From contig NZ_JHYS01000003.1 of NCBI RefSeq assembly GCF_000688255.1, positions 1-64,000 on the forward strand: a DNA stretch of 64,000 nt, read 5' to 3'. This DNA is from Simplicispira psychrophila DSM 11588 (GTDB lineage: Bacteria; Pseudomonadota; Gammaproteobacteria; Burkholderiales; Burkholderiaceae_C). The position numbers and the translations under genes were made by a program. Below the pieces are notes generated by a model. It was not told where the DNA came from and did no database searches. It saw only the letters and a program-made list of their open reading frames with translations. Shown here in pieces: positions 1 through 8,949 of the stretch (its first letter is position 1; each line of letters starts with the position of its first letter).

Positions 1-329
<329 letters not shown>

Positions 330-389
330 GCACATGGTGACCACCTAGCGCGAAGCACTGGCAACACGCTGGCCGCCGCGTTTGGCTCC

Positions 390-872
390 ATGAACTTTGC
401 CGACTTGGCAGGCCATGCCAAGCGAGTGATTGACCGACAGACACGCCAGCGCGAAGCCGTGGCACGGTTTGGCAGTGAGGCGGCTATGTGGGCTGACCAA
501 GCAACGGAGCTGTTTTGCATCGACGCGCTGATTGACTTGGAGCCGAGCGGGATGTTCGACGAGTACGACGGCGACGATGTTGTCAAAGCGTTTGAAGCGC
601 ACGCCACCTTGCGCCCTCACACGCTGGCCGACTGCTTGCACGAGCTGGGTTACTGGAGCGCCCTCTACACCCAGCGCAGCGCATGGCCCGACGCTGGCGA
701 CGGCTTGCCACAGACCCGCACCCGTGAGGATTACTTGCGCCGCTGCCTGTCCGTGCTGCGCCCCAAGAGCCGCGACGATGCCAAGGCGGTGCTGCGCCAC
801 ATTGCAGATGACCGCGATTCATTCGGCAACGAGGAGGTCACAGATGCCATTCTGGAAAACCTGATCGGTTGA
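390..872 (+). CDS. Hypothetical protein, possibly 5'-truncated by the IS
   Basis: I do not recognise this 160-residue product. It is acidic and probably soluble, with no signal peptide or membrane segment, and it contains the stretches ELFCIDALIDLEPSGMFDEY and CLHELGYWSALYTQR. The ATG at 390 is the first in-frame Met beyond the IS end, but the frame stays open back through 330 into the IS. The native start may therefore have been lost to the insertion. It is followed by a good intrinsic terminator at 895-918. The setting beside a transposon and a tRNA end suggests accessory (phage, plasmid or integrative-element) origin; this is inference. Confidence 0.5.
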   Translation: MNFADLAGHAKRVIDRQTRQREAVARFGSEAAMWADQATELFCIDALIDLEPSGMFDEYDGDDVVKAFEAHATLRPHTLADCLHELGYWSALYTQRSAWPDAGDGLPQTRTREDYLRRCLSVLRPKSRDDAKAVLRHIADDRDSFGNEEVTDAILENLIG

Positions 873-894
873 CCCACCCAGCACCACCACCCAG

Positions 895-918
895 CCCGGC
901 CACTGCGCCGGGTTTTTT
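895..918 (+). terminator. Intrinsic terminator of the hypothetical gene
   Basis: CCCGGC (895-900), a six-base loop and GCCGGG (907-912) are followed by six T. It lies 23 bases after the stop codon. Confidence 0.8.
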
Positions 919-1840
919 GTTGCTGGCGCAGGACGACACGCACGCCCACCGAGATGCCCTGAACATTCAGGACACCGCCGCCGTCCAACCAAAACCAACA
1001 CCGCGTAGGTTTTCAAATGCGGGATGTTCCCGCAATTGGCCAGCCTCTACGCCCACCGAATGGAAGGGGCCAGAACCGACCTGACCCCCAAGTCGCCCGG
1101 CCAAAGATGATCCAGTTTTGGAGCATCACCCAAGGCAGCTAGATGCAGCGAAGAATTCAACCGGCTGAAAACTGAGCCGGTTGATGGCGGCATCCAGCGC
1201 GGCAGGCGTAACAGGGCGCTGTAACAGCGTGCGTAACAGCAGAACTGGTTACCAAGGGCGCGGTTACCAGACTGGTTACCAAGGAATCAGCGGTTTCCAA
1301 GAGGCAGGTTTCCAAGGGTGTTTCCACGGAAAGCGTCACCCAGTCGCTGTAAACAAGGCACTGGTTAGCGCCGGGGTTAGTGCGCAATCAGGCGGTACGC
1401 ACTGCCCGGTACGCAAACTGGTACGCACGGAAAGCCCCCAAGAAGACCCGCCTGCGCCAGACGCTGAATGCGCTGCTGCCCTCCTCAGAAAACCTCAGAT
1501 TGCCAGCCGAGCGAACAGGCCGGCCCTGTTATGAAATGTCATGGTTCAAGGGGGCACTGGCGACCCGTTGACGGACTTAGTAAAACTTAGCACTGCAAGC
1601 TGGATTTGAAATCCGAATGGGCTGCTGGTGCTGCTGGTGCTGCTGGTGCGCCCGTCATCACATCCGAAAAAGGAAAGCGCACCAAAACGCGACAAGCCAA
1701 GGCGCTGCTGCTGCTGCTGGCCTGCACCCGATGGCCGAGACTTTCCGCAGCAGTACGCCCGCGCACGCGAGGCGGGCAGTGGATGGCGGGCAACAATCCC
1801 GCCGCCACTGGCGCGCACGACCAGAAAACCAGCGCTGTAT
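919..1840. other. Accessory stretch without a recognisable gene
   Basis: No open frame here has a family signature or a convincing ribosome-binding site. The stretch holds the periodic word array described at 1205-1428 and two runs of CTG/CTGGTG trinucleotides (about 1620-1650 and 1704-1720). Short frames are open on both strands mainly because of the high GC content. It probably represents decayed mobile DNA between the IS3 end and the tRNA-Thr 3' flank. Confidence 0.4.
1205..1428. repeat. Array of short words in groups of two or three with 15/12-base spacing
   Basis: Successive groups of a 5-7 base word are visible: GTAAC at 1208, 1221 and 1233; GGTTACC at 1247, 1262 and 1274; GTTTCC at 1293, 1308 and 1320; GGTTAG at 1363 and 1375; GGTACGC at 1394, 1409 and 1421. 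Three groups share exactly the 15-then-12 spacing. The spacing is a multiple of three and in one frame gives GYQGRGYQTGYQG then GFQEAGFQGCF, so it may be part of a repetitive protein. Neither a coding nor a regulatory role is established. Confidence 0.45.
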
Positions 1841-1890
1841 TTAGACAAGTTGCCTACAGATTGCCTACAGACGACCAAAAGCAAAAAACC
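1841..1890 (-). repeat. tRNA-flanking 50-bp repeat, copy 1 (after tRNA-Thr)
   Basis: Read on the minus strand, this begins in the T-run of the tRNA-Thr terminator and contains a tandem CTGTAGGCAA word, ending CTTGTCTAA. Almost the same sequence follows the tRNA-His terminator at 15531-15580. Its position just beyond a tRNA 3' end suggests a remnant of an integrated element (attachment arm sites or the end of an integrase gene). That role is inferred. Confidence 0.65.
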
Positions 1891-1915
1891 CCGCTACCAG
1901 ATTGATAGCGAGGTT
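1883..1915 (-). terminator. Intrinsic terminator of tRNA-Thr
   Basis: On the minus strand an inverted pair ACCTCGCTA / TAGCGGGGT, with a short loop, is followed by six T. Confidence 0.75.
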
Positions 1916-1928
1916 TCCTTTGCTGTAT

Positions 1929-2004
1929 TGGTGCCGGAGAGATGAATCGAACACCCGACCTTCTCATTACGAATGAGCTGCTCTACCGACTGAGCTACAC
2001 CGGC
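1929..2004 (-). tRNA. tRNA-Thr (anticodon CGT)
   Basis: A 76-base cloverleaf read on the minus strand. It starts GCCGGTGTAGCTCAG and ends GGCACCA, so CCA is encoded. The anticodon loop is TTCGTAA, giving CGT, for the threonine codon ACG. The acceptor stem has one T-T mismatch at pair 6. Accessory DNA begins directly past its 3' end, a common integration site. Confidence 0.9.
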
Positions 2005-2015
2005 GTAAGCTTTAA

Positions 2016-2043
2016 ATTATAGCTCGGAATGGTAGCTTGTCAC
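2016..2043 (-). promoter_or_regulatory. Promoter of tRNA-Thr inside the fbp 3' end
   Basis: On the minus strand GTGACA (2038-2043), a 16-base spacer and a perfect TATAAT (2016-2021) lie 12 bases upstream of the tRNA 5' end. The -10 box overlaps the fbp stop codon (2017-2019), so the promoter is embedded in coding sequence. Confidence 0.65.
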
Positions 2044-3024
2044 GCGCTCAACTTCATTTTTTGAGCCTAGGATGACGCTGACGCGCTCGTGCAGCTGGCC
2101 CGGCTGGATGTCCAGGATGCGTTGCTTGCCATTGGTGGCGGCGCCGCCGGCTTGTTCTACCAGCCAGCCCATGGGGTTGGCTTCGTACATCAGGCGCAGT
2201 TTGCCGGGCTTGTTTGGCTCGCGTTTGTCCCAGGGGTACATGAAGATGCCGCCGCGCGTCAGGATGCGGTGCACGTCGGCCACCATGCTGGCCACCCAGC
2301 GCATGTTGAAGTTCTTGCCGCGCGGGCCTTCTACGCCTTGCAGGCATTCATCGACATAGCGCTTGATGGGGGCATCCCAGTGGCGCATATTGCTCATATT
2401 GATGGCGAATTCTTTGGTGTCTTCGGGAATGCGCACATTTTCTTGCGTCAAGATGAACGAACCCTGCTCGCGGTCCAGCGTGAACATAGCCACGCCGTCG
2501 CCCACGGTGAGCACCAGCGTGGTTTGCGGGCCATAGACGCAGTAGCCGGCAGCGACCTGCTGGTGACCGGCTTGCAGAAAATCGCCGGCTTCCACACCAC
2601 GGTCGCCTTCGGGCTTTTTCAGCACGCTGAAGATGGTGCCGATGCTGACGTTGACGTCGATGTTGCTGGAGCCGTCCAGGGGATCGAACAGCAGTAGGTA
2701 TTCACCCTGCGGATAGCGGTTGGGTACGACGTAGATGCCGTCCATTTCTTCCGATGCCATGGCCGCCAGGTGGCCGCCCCATTCGTTGGCTTCGATCAGC
2801 ACCTCGTTGGCGATGATGTCGAGCTTTTTCTGAATTTCACCCTGGACGTTTTCGCTGTCCGCGCTGCCCAGCACGCCACCCAGTGCGCCCTTGTTGACGG
2901 CGTGGCTGATGCTTTTGCAGGCGCGTGCCACCACTTCGAGCAGTAGGCGCAGTTGTCCGGGGATGAGGCCGTCCACACGTTGTTGTTCGACCAGGTAGCG
3001 GGTCAGGCTGATTCTTTTTGCCAT
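2017..3024 (-). CDS. fbp: Class I fructose-1,6-bisphosphatase
   Basis: Hydrolyses fructose-1,6-bisphosphate to fructose-6-phosphate in gluconeogenesis (and in the Calvin cycle, if present). The 335-residue product has the usual class I length. The metal- and substrate-binding signature DPLDGSSN is at residues 114-121, an acidic SEE is near 91-93, and the C-terminal half carries [20 protein letters not shown], the sugar-phosphate-binding region. The start ATG lies 18 bases after pepN, so it is the last gene of a prfB-pepN-fbp transcription unit. Cytosolic. Confidence 0.95.
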   Translation of the reverse strand: MAKRISLTRYLVEQQRVDGLIPGQLRLLLEVVARACKSISHAVNKGALGGVLGSADSENVQGEIQKKLDIIANEVLIEANEWGGHLAAMASEEMDGIYVVPNRYPQGEYLLLFDPLDGSSNIDVNVSIGTIFSVLKKPEGDRGVEAGDFLQAGHQQVAAGYCVYGPQTTLVLTVGDGVAMFTLDREQGSFILTQENVRIPEDTKEFAINMSNMRHWDAPIKRYVDECLQGVEGPRGKNFNMRWVASMVADVHRILTRGGIFMYPWDKREPNKPGKLRLMYEANPMGWLVEQAGGAATNGKQRILDIQPGQLHERVSVILGSKNEVERVTSYHSEL

Positions 3025-3042
3025 GAAAATTCTCTTTCTTTC

Positions 3043-5775
3043 TTATGGGGCTGATGAAGCCAAGGCGCGGGTCACCACCTCGCGCACGTCGTTGCTTAGA
3101 TCGGAGCGGGTAGCGATGCGGCCGATAGCTTCGTGTGCGGCAGTGCGCCACGGCTCGGCCAATTTTTGCCACCGGTCCAGGGCGCGCGCCAAGCGCGCGG
3201 CGACTTGCGGGTTGATGGCGTCCAGTTCGATCACCCGGTCGCTCCAGAACACGTAGCCAGCAGCATCGCTGCGGTGGAAAGCGCCGGGGTTGGCGCTGCA
3301 GTAGCTGAAGATGACGCTGCGCGCGCGGTTGGGGTTTTTCAGCGAAAAGTCCGGGTGCTGCATCAGCTGCTTGACCAGCGGCAGTACGTGGCCGTTTCGG
3401 TCAGGCGCACCGGCTTGCAGGGCAAACCATTTGTCCAATACCAAAGGCTCGTCCTTGAACAGCGCATAAAAACGCGCCAGCGCGGGTGCAGCCAAGTCGT
3501 GGCCGCTGCCGACCAAGGCACTGAGGGCGCCCATGCGATCGGTCATGTTGCCGGCGTCCTTGAAGCGCTGTAGCGCCTTGCCCGGCCAGACGCTGTCGCC
3601 ACTGCGCTGCGCTGCGAGGCACAACATGGACAGTGCCAGACCGCTCAGGGCGCGTCGCCCAGCCGAGATGGCGTCGGGTTGGTAGCTGCCGCTGTCCTGG
3701 TGCTGCTCGAAAGCCCATTGCCAGTCTGTCTGCAAGGCCAGTGCCAGTTGCGCGCGCATGTGCTCGCGCACGCCGTGCACGCGCTGTGGATTGACCACCT
3801 CAAGCTGCTCGGCGATATAGGTTTCGGACGGCAGTGTCAGCAGCAGCTCTTTGTAGGACGCGTCCAGCGCCGGGTCGCGCAGCACGTTGCGCAGCGCTTG
3901 CAGCACTGGCTCTGACAAGAATTTATGCTCAAAAGCGCCTGTAACGCTTATGGGGTCTGTGGTATTGGCTATATTTTTAATAGCGCAACGCAGCAGCAGG
4001 CGCTGACCGGCTTCCCAGCGGTTGAAGGCGTCGCTGTCGTGCGCCAGCAGCGTCAGCAGGTCGGCGTCGCTGTAATCGATGTCCAGCACCACCGGGGCAC
4101 TGAAGCCGCGCAGCAGTGACGGCACCGGCGCGCTGTCTACATTGACAAAGCGCAGGGTCTGGCTGGATTCGGACAGCACCACTGTACGGCTGGTGGCGCC
4201 CGGAGTGTCTTCTCCATCGAACTGCAAGGGCAGGGCGTGGCCGTCCTGCGTCAACAGGCCAAGTTCGACCGGAATGACGAACGGCTCTTTCACCGGCTGG
4301 CCGGGCGTGGCCGCGCAGCTTTGCGTCAGTGTCAGGGTGTAGCTGCGCGTCACCGCGTCGTAATGGCCAGTGGCGTGCACGCGTGGCGTGCCAGCCTGAG
4401 CGTACCAGCGCTTGAAAGGCTCTAGGCGACTGGTCAGTTCACTGTCGGGGTTGGCGTCAGCAATGGCCTGCGCAAAGTCATCGCAGGTTACTGCATGACC
4501 GTCGTGGCGCTCAAAGTACAGCTTCATGCCAAGCGCAAAGCCATCGCGCCCGACCAGGGTGTGCATCATGCGCACCACTTCGGCCCCTTTTTCGTAAATG
4601 GTGACGGTGTAGAAATTGTTGATTTCAACGTAGTGGTCGGGGCGCACCGGGTGTGCCATCGGGCCGGCGTCTTCGGGGAACTGGGCGGTGCGCAGCACGC
4701 GCACGTCCTCGATGCGCTTGACGGCGCGCGCCGATGCGCTGCCGGCCATGTCCATGCTGAATTCCTGGTCGCGGAAAACCGTCAGGCCTTCTTTCAGGCT
4801 CAGCTGGAACCAGTCGCGGCAGGTGATGCGGTTGCCGGTCCAGTTGTGGAAATATTCGTGGCCGACGACCGATTCGATGTTGGCGTAATCGACATCGGTG
4901 GCCGTGGCGGGGCTGGCCAGTACGTACTTGGTGTTGAAGACGTTCAGACCCTTGTTTTCCATTGCACCCATGTTGAAGTCGCTGGTGGCGACGATCATGA
5001 AGCGCTCCAAGTCGAGCGTCAGGCCAAAACGCGCCTCGTCCCAGGCAATGCTGGCCATGAGTGAGTGCATCGCGTGTTCGGTCTTGCCTAGGTCCCCCGG
5101 GCGCACGTAGACCTGCAGCAAGTGCGGATTGCCAGCGCGCGAGGTGATGCGTTGCTCGCGTGCCACCAGCTTGCCGGCCACCAGCGCAAACAGGTAGCTG
5201 GGTTTTTTGTGTGGATCGACCCACTTGGCAAAGTGACGGCCCGCATCCAGATCGCCGTGATCAACCAAATTACCGTTGGAAAGCAGCACCGGGTACAGCG
5301 CCTTGTCAGCACGCAGCACCACGCTGTAGCTGGCCATGACGTCGGGTCGGTCAAGAAAATAGGTGATGCGGCGAAACCCTTGGGCTTCACACTGCGTGAA
5401 AAAGGTGCCCTGGCTGACGTACAAGCCCGACAGCTGGGTGTTCTTGAGGGGGGCACAGGTGGTGAAGATTTCCAAGTCAAAGGGTGCATCGCCCTCGGGC
5501 AGGTTTTCTAGCACCAGTTGGTCACCGTCCATCTTGAACGAGGTGCCCGCGCCGTTGACCAGTACGCGTGAGAGGTTGAGCTCTTCGCCGTCCAGGCGCA
5601 GCGCCTGCGGCGCCACGTCCGGGTTGCGGCGCAGGCGCATCTTGTTGAGCACCCGTGTTTTGGCCGGGTCAAGGTCAAACGCCAGGTCCACAGTGTCGAT
5701 CCACCAGGCCGGAGCCCGGTAGTCGCCGCGCTGGATCGCGGTGGCAGCAGCCTGCCCGTCACGCATTGGCAACAT
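3043..5775 (-). CDS. pepN: Aminopeptidase N (M1 zinc metallopeptidase)
   Basis: Removes N-terminal residues from peptides in the cytosol. The 910-residue protein shows the M1 order: an N-terminal beta domain, the exopeptidase motif GAMEN (270-274), the zinc motif HEYFH (306-310) with a second Glu ligand in KEGLTVFRDQEF, and a long helical C-terminal domain. Length matches the E. coli PepN class. Residues about 599-615 (KNIANTTDPISVTGAF) are encoded by a dispersed palindromic repeat and sit in a variable helix-loop region of the C-terminal part, away from the active site. The gene starts 9 bases after prfB ends and is probably co-transcribed with prfB and fbp. Confidence 0.95.
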   Translation of the reverse strand: MLPMRDGQAAATAIQRGDYRAPAWWIDTVDLAFDLDPAKTRVLNKMRLRRNPDVAPQALRLDGEELNLSRVLVNGAGTSFKMDGDQLVLENLPEGDAPFDLEIFTTCAPLKNTQLSGLYVSQGTFFTQCEAQGFRRITYFLDRPDVMASYSVVLRADKALYPVLLSNGNLVDHGDLDAGRHFAKWVDPHKKPSYLFALVAGKLVAREQRITSRAGNPHLLQVYVRPGDLGKTEHAMHSLMASIAWDEARFGLTLDLERFMIVATSDFNMGAMENKGLNVFNTKYVLASPATATDVDYANIESVVGHEYFHNWTGNRITCRDWFQLSLKEGLTVFRDQEFSMDMAGSASARAVKRIEDVRVLRTAQFPEDAGPMAHPVRPDHYVEINNFYTVTIYEKGAEVVRMMHTLVGRDGFALGMKLYFERHDGHAVTCDDFAQAIADANPDSELTSRLEPFKRWYAQAGTPRVHATGHYDAVTRSYTLTLTQSCAATPGQPVKEPFVIPVELGLLTQDGHALPLQFDGEDTPGATSRTVVLSESSQTLRFVNVDSAPVPSLLRGFSAPVVLDIDYSDADLLTLLAHDSDAFNRWEAGQRLLLRCAIKNIANTTDPISVTGAFEHKFLSEPVLQALRNVLRDPALDASYKELLLTLPSETYIAEQLEVVNPQRVHGVREHMRAQLALALQTDWQWAFEQHQDSGSYQPDAISAGRRALSGLALSMLCLAAQRSGDSVWPGKALQRFKDAGNMTDRMGALSALVGSGHDLAAPALARFYALFKDEPLVLDKWFALQAGAPDRNGHVLPLVKQLMQHPDFSLKNPNRARSVIFSYCSANPGAFHRSDAAGYVFWSDRVIELDAINPQVAARLARALDRWQKLAEPWRTAAHEAIGRIATRSDLSNDVREVVTRALASSAP
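3931..3978 (-). repeat. Dispersed palindromic repeat inside pepN
   Basis: Read on the minus strand it contains CAGACCCCATAAGCGTTACA, close to the copy in the GNAT gene at 44801. It is translated in the sense frame as NIANTTDPISVTGAF, aligning without gaps to the peptides from the other sense copies. Confidence 0.7.
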
Positions 5776-5783
5776 GGTTTTCC

Positions 5784-6888
5784 TTAAATGCCTTGCTTGA
5801 GCGAGGCTTCGATGAAGGCGTCGAGATCGCCGTCCAGCACTTTTTGTGTGGCCGAGATTTCAACGTTCGTGCGCAAGTCCTTGATGCGGCTGTTGTCCAG
5901 CACATACGAGCGGATCTGGTGTCCCCAGCCGACATCGGTCTTGGTGTCTTCGAGTTTTTGCGCTTCTTCCTGGCGCTTGCGCATCTCAAAGTCATACAGC
6001 TTGGAGCGCAGGCGCTGCCAAGCGATGTCGCGGTTGCCGTGCTGGCTGCGGCCGTCTTGGCACTGCACCACGATACCGGTCGGCATGTGCGTCAGCCGCA
6101 CTGCCGAATCGGTCTTGTTGATGTGCTGGCCGCCGGCGCCCGAAGCGCGGTAGGTGTCGGTGCGCACGTCGGACGGGTTGATGTCGATCTGAATCGAGTC
6201 GTCAATATCGGGGTAGACAAATACGCTGGCAAAACTGGTATGGCGCCCGCCCGAGCTGTCAAACGGCGATTTGCGCACCAAGCGGTGTACGCCGGTTTCG
6301 GTGCGCAGCAGGCCATAGGCGTACTCGCCCTCAATGTGGATCGTCGCGCCCTTGATGCCGGCCACGTCGCCCGCCGTCTCATCGTCCACGCTGGTCTTGA
6401 AACCCTTGCGCTCGGCGTAACGCAAATATTGGCGCAGCAACATGCTGGCCCAGTCGCAGGCTTCGGTGCCGCCGGCGCCGGCCTGGATGTCCAGATAACA
6501 GTTGAGCGGATCGGCCTCGTGGCGGAACATGCGGCGAAACTCCAGCTCTTCGATCTGGGGCTGCAGCTTGGTGGCCTCTTTGGCAATGGCCAGCAGGTCG
6601 GCATCGTTGCCTTCTTCCGCGCTCATTTCGTAGAGCTCGGTGTTGTCGGCCAACTCGCGCGTCAGGTGCTGGAGTGTCAGCACGACGTTATCGAGTGATT
6701 TTTTTTCTTTGCCCAGCTCTTGGGCCTTTTTGGGATCGTTCCAGACCGCTGGGTCTTCGAGCGAGGCGTTTACCGTGCGCAGGCGTTCAAATTTAGCATC
6801 GTAGTCAAAGATACCCCCGTAACTCTTGCGTGCGCTCGGACAGGTCGATGAGGGTGTTGCCGATTTGGTTGATGTGTTCTGCGTCCAT
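5784..6888 (-). CDS. prfB: Peptide chain release factor 2, with programmed +1 frameshift
   Basis: Terminates translation at UGA and UAA. The gene starts at ATG 6888 and runs 27 codons ([11 protein letters not shown] ... LRGYL) to an in-frame TGA at 6805-6807. The canonical site GGGGGTATCTTTGAC then shifts reading by +1 and the frame continues ([10 protein letters not shown] ...) to 5784, giving about 367 residues, the normal RF2 length. The RF2 anticodon tripeptide SPF is in [10 protein letters not shown], and the catalytic GGQ is in [11 protein letters not shown] gene call that ignores the shift would start falsely at an internal Met near 6683. Expression is autoregulated by RF2 level (known for the family). 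pepN follows directly. Confidence 0.95.
6803..6818 (-). promoter_or_regulatory. prfB programmed +1 frameshift site
   Basis: On the minus strand GGGGG TAT CTT TGA C: a Shine-Dalgarno-like G-rich run, the slippery CTT and the poor-context UGA followed by C. This matches the classic RF2 autoregulatory site. Confidence 0.95.
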
Positions 6889-6968
6889 GGTGTTGTCCTG
6901 TGGGTAGATGGAAATAAAGGCGGATTTTCTCATGGGATGCGCTGGACAACATGCAGGCACTCCGGCAT

Positions 6969-6999
6969 AAAAAAAGGCTTCCCGAAGGAAGCCTTTTTT
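6969..6999 (-). terminator. Intrinsic terminator of efp (bidirectional form)
   Basis: A symmetrical AAGGCTTCC / GGAAGCCTT hairpin is flanked by an A-run (left) and a T-run (right). It follows efp on the minus strand. Confidence 0.8.
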
Positions 7000-7039
7000 G
7001 CCTGATGGCTGCGCGGTGGGCTGCGCCGCCCCACCGGCA

Positions 7040-7594
7040 TTACACGCGCTTGCGGTATTCGCCGGTGCGGGTGTCGATTTCGATCTTGTCGCCTTGCGCG
7101 ACGAACAACGGCACGGGCACTTCAAAGCCGGTAGCGATTTTGGCAGGCTTCAAAACCTTGCCGGAGGTGTCGCCCTTGACGGCTGGCTCGGTCCAGGTGA
7201 TTTCGCGCTCGACGTTGGTGGGCAGTTCGACGGAGATGGCCTTGCCGTCGTAGAACACCACTTCCAGAGTCATGCCATCTTCAAGGTAGTTCAGCGCATC
7301 GCCCATATTGCTGGCTTCGACTTCGTACTGGTTGTACTCGGTGTCCATGCAGACATACATCGGGTCGGCAAAGTAGGAGTAAGTGCAATCCTTTTTGTCC
7401 AGGATCACGTTGTCGATTTTGTCGTCGGCCTTATAGACGTTTTCGGTGCCGAAGTTGCCGATCAGGCTCTTGAGCTTCATGCGCACGGTAGCTGCACCGC
7501 GGCCGCCGCGGGCGTATTCGGTCTTGAGGACGACCATAGGGTCTTTGCCGTGCATGATGACGTTACCGGCGCGGATTTCTTGAGCGATTTTCAT
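7040..7594 (-). CDS. efp: Translation elongation factor P, arginine type
   Basis: EF-P relieves ribosome stalling at polyproline. The product is 184 residues with three beta-barrel domains. The start is the ATG at 7594 ([11 protein letters not shown]); an upstream in-frame Met at 7654 would add a non-conserved leader. The tip loop YARGGRGAA has Arg at position 32 where the E. coli protein has a modified Lys, so it belongs to the subfamily activated by rhamnosylation. The modifying enzyme gene earP is immediately upstream on the same strand, which supports this. A terminator lies at 6969-6999. Confidence 0.95.
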   Translation of the reverse strand: MKIAQEIRAGNVIMHGKDPMVVLKTEYARGGRGAATVRMKLKSLIGNFGTENVYKADDKIDNVILDKKDCTYSYFADPMYVCMDTEYNQYEVEASNMGDALNYLEDGMTLEVVFYDGKAISVELPTNVEREITWTEPAVKGDTSGKVLKPAKIATGFEVPVPLFVAQGDKIEIDTRTGEYRKRV

Positions 7595-7733
7595 AGCATG
7601 TTTGCCTGTGGTGAAGCCGCTCAATGCAGGGACGGGCAGCTGTTGGGCGACCACGCCGATGCATGTTCCGCGGCGAGGATGCGCAGTGCCAGTACAAAGA
7701 TCTGACCGGCAGTTTTGCGCAAAGCCTGAGATT

Positions 7734-8903
7734 TTAGCGTTTTCCCAGGCAAAACCCGAGTAGTTGTGTCAACAAGTCGTTTTGTGTCCAGAGTTGTGCG
7801 CGTGCACGGCGCACGCAGTCGCCCCATGCACGCAGTGTGTCCTGGTCCAAGACGGGCAGGCGTGCGGTGCTGATGCCATTCCAGACGGCATGGAATTGGC
7901 GCAGCGAAGGGGGGGCTTGCAGCCAATCCAGAAAGGCGTGCAGCTTGGCGTGGTGTGCGTTGTCATGCTGTGGGTAGATGTGCCACACCAACGGCTTGCC
8001 GGCCCACAGCGCCCGCACCAGGGAGTCTTCGCCGCGCACCAGGTTAAGGTCGCAGGCCCACAGCAGCTCGTCAAACGCGCTTTGCGTGCACGGCTCCAAG
8101 TATGAAAAAGAGAGCTGACTGCGCACGTCCAGTAAGGGCTTGAGGCCATTTTTATACTCAATCTCGTGTTCTATGCCGTCCCAGGCGCTACGCACCGCTG
8201 CCGCCGCCCGGCCCGGTGTCACCAGCAGCTGCGTTGGCGCGCTGGCATGGGCGCATTGCGCCAGCAACTGCGCCAGTGCCGGCGGCTCGTAGCAAAACAG
8301 AGAGATCCAGCGCTCCCCCGATGTGGGGTTTACGCCAGTGCCTGCTTGGTGCGCATTGCGCCAGGCAGCAATGTCAAAGCGGGTCTGGCGTGTTTGTAAA
8401 TCCGGCTCGCGCAGCACACCACCAGTGGCCGGGGTGAAGCCGGGGTAAAAAAACCACTTGATCCAGCCCGCTGCCGGGCCGTGCTGCACCGGCGAGGGCA
8501 GGGCGTGGCAGCGCTCGACATAGCGTTCTGCAGACAAGTATTCGAGGTTGATCCATACGGGTTTTTGGCCTCTAACGCTTGCCTGGTGTGCGCAAATAGC
8601 TATTGTTTCAGGAGTTATTTCGCAACCGAAGGCTTCGATCAGCACATCTGTGGGCGCGGCGTGTGCTGGCAGAGTGCTGCCCCAAGGCCACACCTGCACG
8701 CCAGCGCAGCCGTGGGGCGCCATCCATTGCAAGGCGCTGGTGTCGTCGATCCACAGGCGCACGCACTGGCCGCGCTGCGCCAAGTCGCAGGCCAGGCGCC
8801 AGCACACGCCGATGTCGCCAAAGTTGTCGATCACTTGGCAGAAGATGTCCCATTGCAGGGTAGGTGTGGGTATAGGAATGAGTGCGGCAGTCATGGCGCG
8901 CAT
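7734..8903 (-). CDS. earP: Protein-arginine rhamnosyltransferase EarP (DUF2331)
   Basis: Transfers rhamnose from dTDP-rhamnose to Arg32 of EF-P. About 389 residues in a GT-B fold. The N-terminal signature [17 protein letters not shown] contains the catalytic Asp region, and the C-terminal nucleotide-sugar site is [19 protein letters not shown] followed by IYPQHDNAH. The start at 8903 (MRAM) is chosen because the longer frame would overlap the divergent uvrC start; ATG 8894 is an alternative. Residues about 98-114 ([16 protein letters not shown]) come from the dispersed palindromic repeat, just before the conserved [10 protein letters not shown] segment. Forms an operon with efp. Confidence 0.92.
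   Translation of the reverse strand: MRAMTAALIPIPTPTLQWDIFCQVIDNFGDIGVCWRLACDLAQRGQCVRLWIDDTSALQWMAPHGCAGVQVWPWGSTLPAHAAPTDVLIEAFGCEITPETIAICAHQASVRGQKPVWINLEYLSAERYVERCHALPSPVQHGPAAGWIKWFFYPGFTPATGGVLREPDLQTRQTRFDIAAWRNAHQAGTGVNPTSGERWISLFCYEPPALAQLLAQCAHASAPTQLLVTPGRAAAAVRSAWDGIEHEIEYKNGLKPLLDVRSQLSFSYLEPCTQSAFDELLWACDLNLVRGEDSLVRALWAGKPLVWHIYPQHDNAHHAKLHAFLDWLQAPPSLRQFHAVWNGISTARLPVLDQDTLRAWGDCVRRARAQLWTQNDLLTQLLGFCLGKR
8562..8610 (-). repeat. Dispersed palindromic repeat inside earP
   Basis: On the minus strand it begins AATAGCTATTTGCGC and ends AAGCGTTAGAGGCCAAAAA. It is translated in frame as [15 protein letters not shown]. Confidence 0.75.
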
Positions 8904-8949
8904 TGTCCCCGGCGTGCCATGTGCTGGCCGGAATTTGCACAATAGCGCC

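Noticed and set aside
1205-1428. CRISPR array
   Set aside because: Repeats are only 5-7 bases, change between groups and have 12-15-base spacing; there are no cas genes.
1620-1720. CTG/CTGGTG trinucleotide runs as a functional repeat
   Set aside because: Short and low in copy number; such runs are common by chance in GC-rich DNA rich in CTG codons.
5655-6698. Long open frame (347 codons) on the plus strand over prfB
   Set aside because: It lies antisense to an unmistakable prfB with SPF and GGQ motifs; open only because of high GC content. No family signature.
8548-8949. N-terminal extension of uvrC of 134 residues
   Set aside because: Overlaps earP on the other strand and has no similarity to UvrC; the conserved protein starts at 8950.
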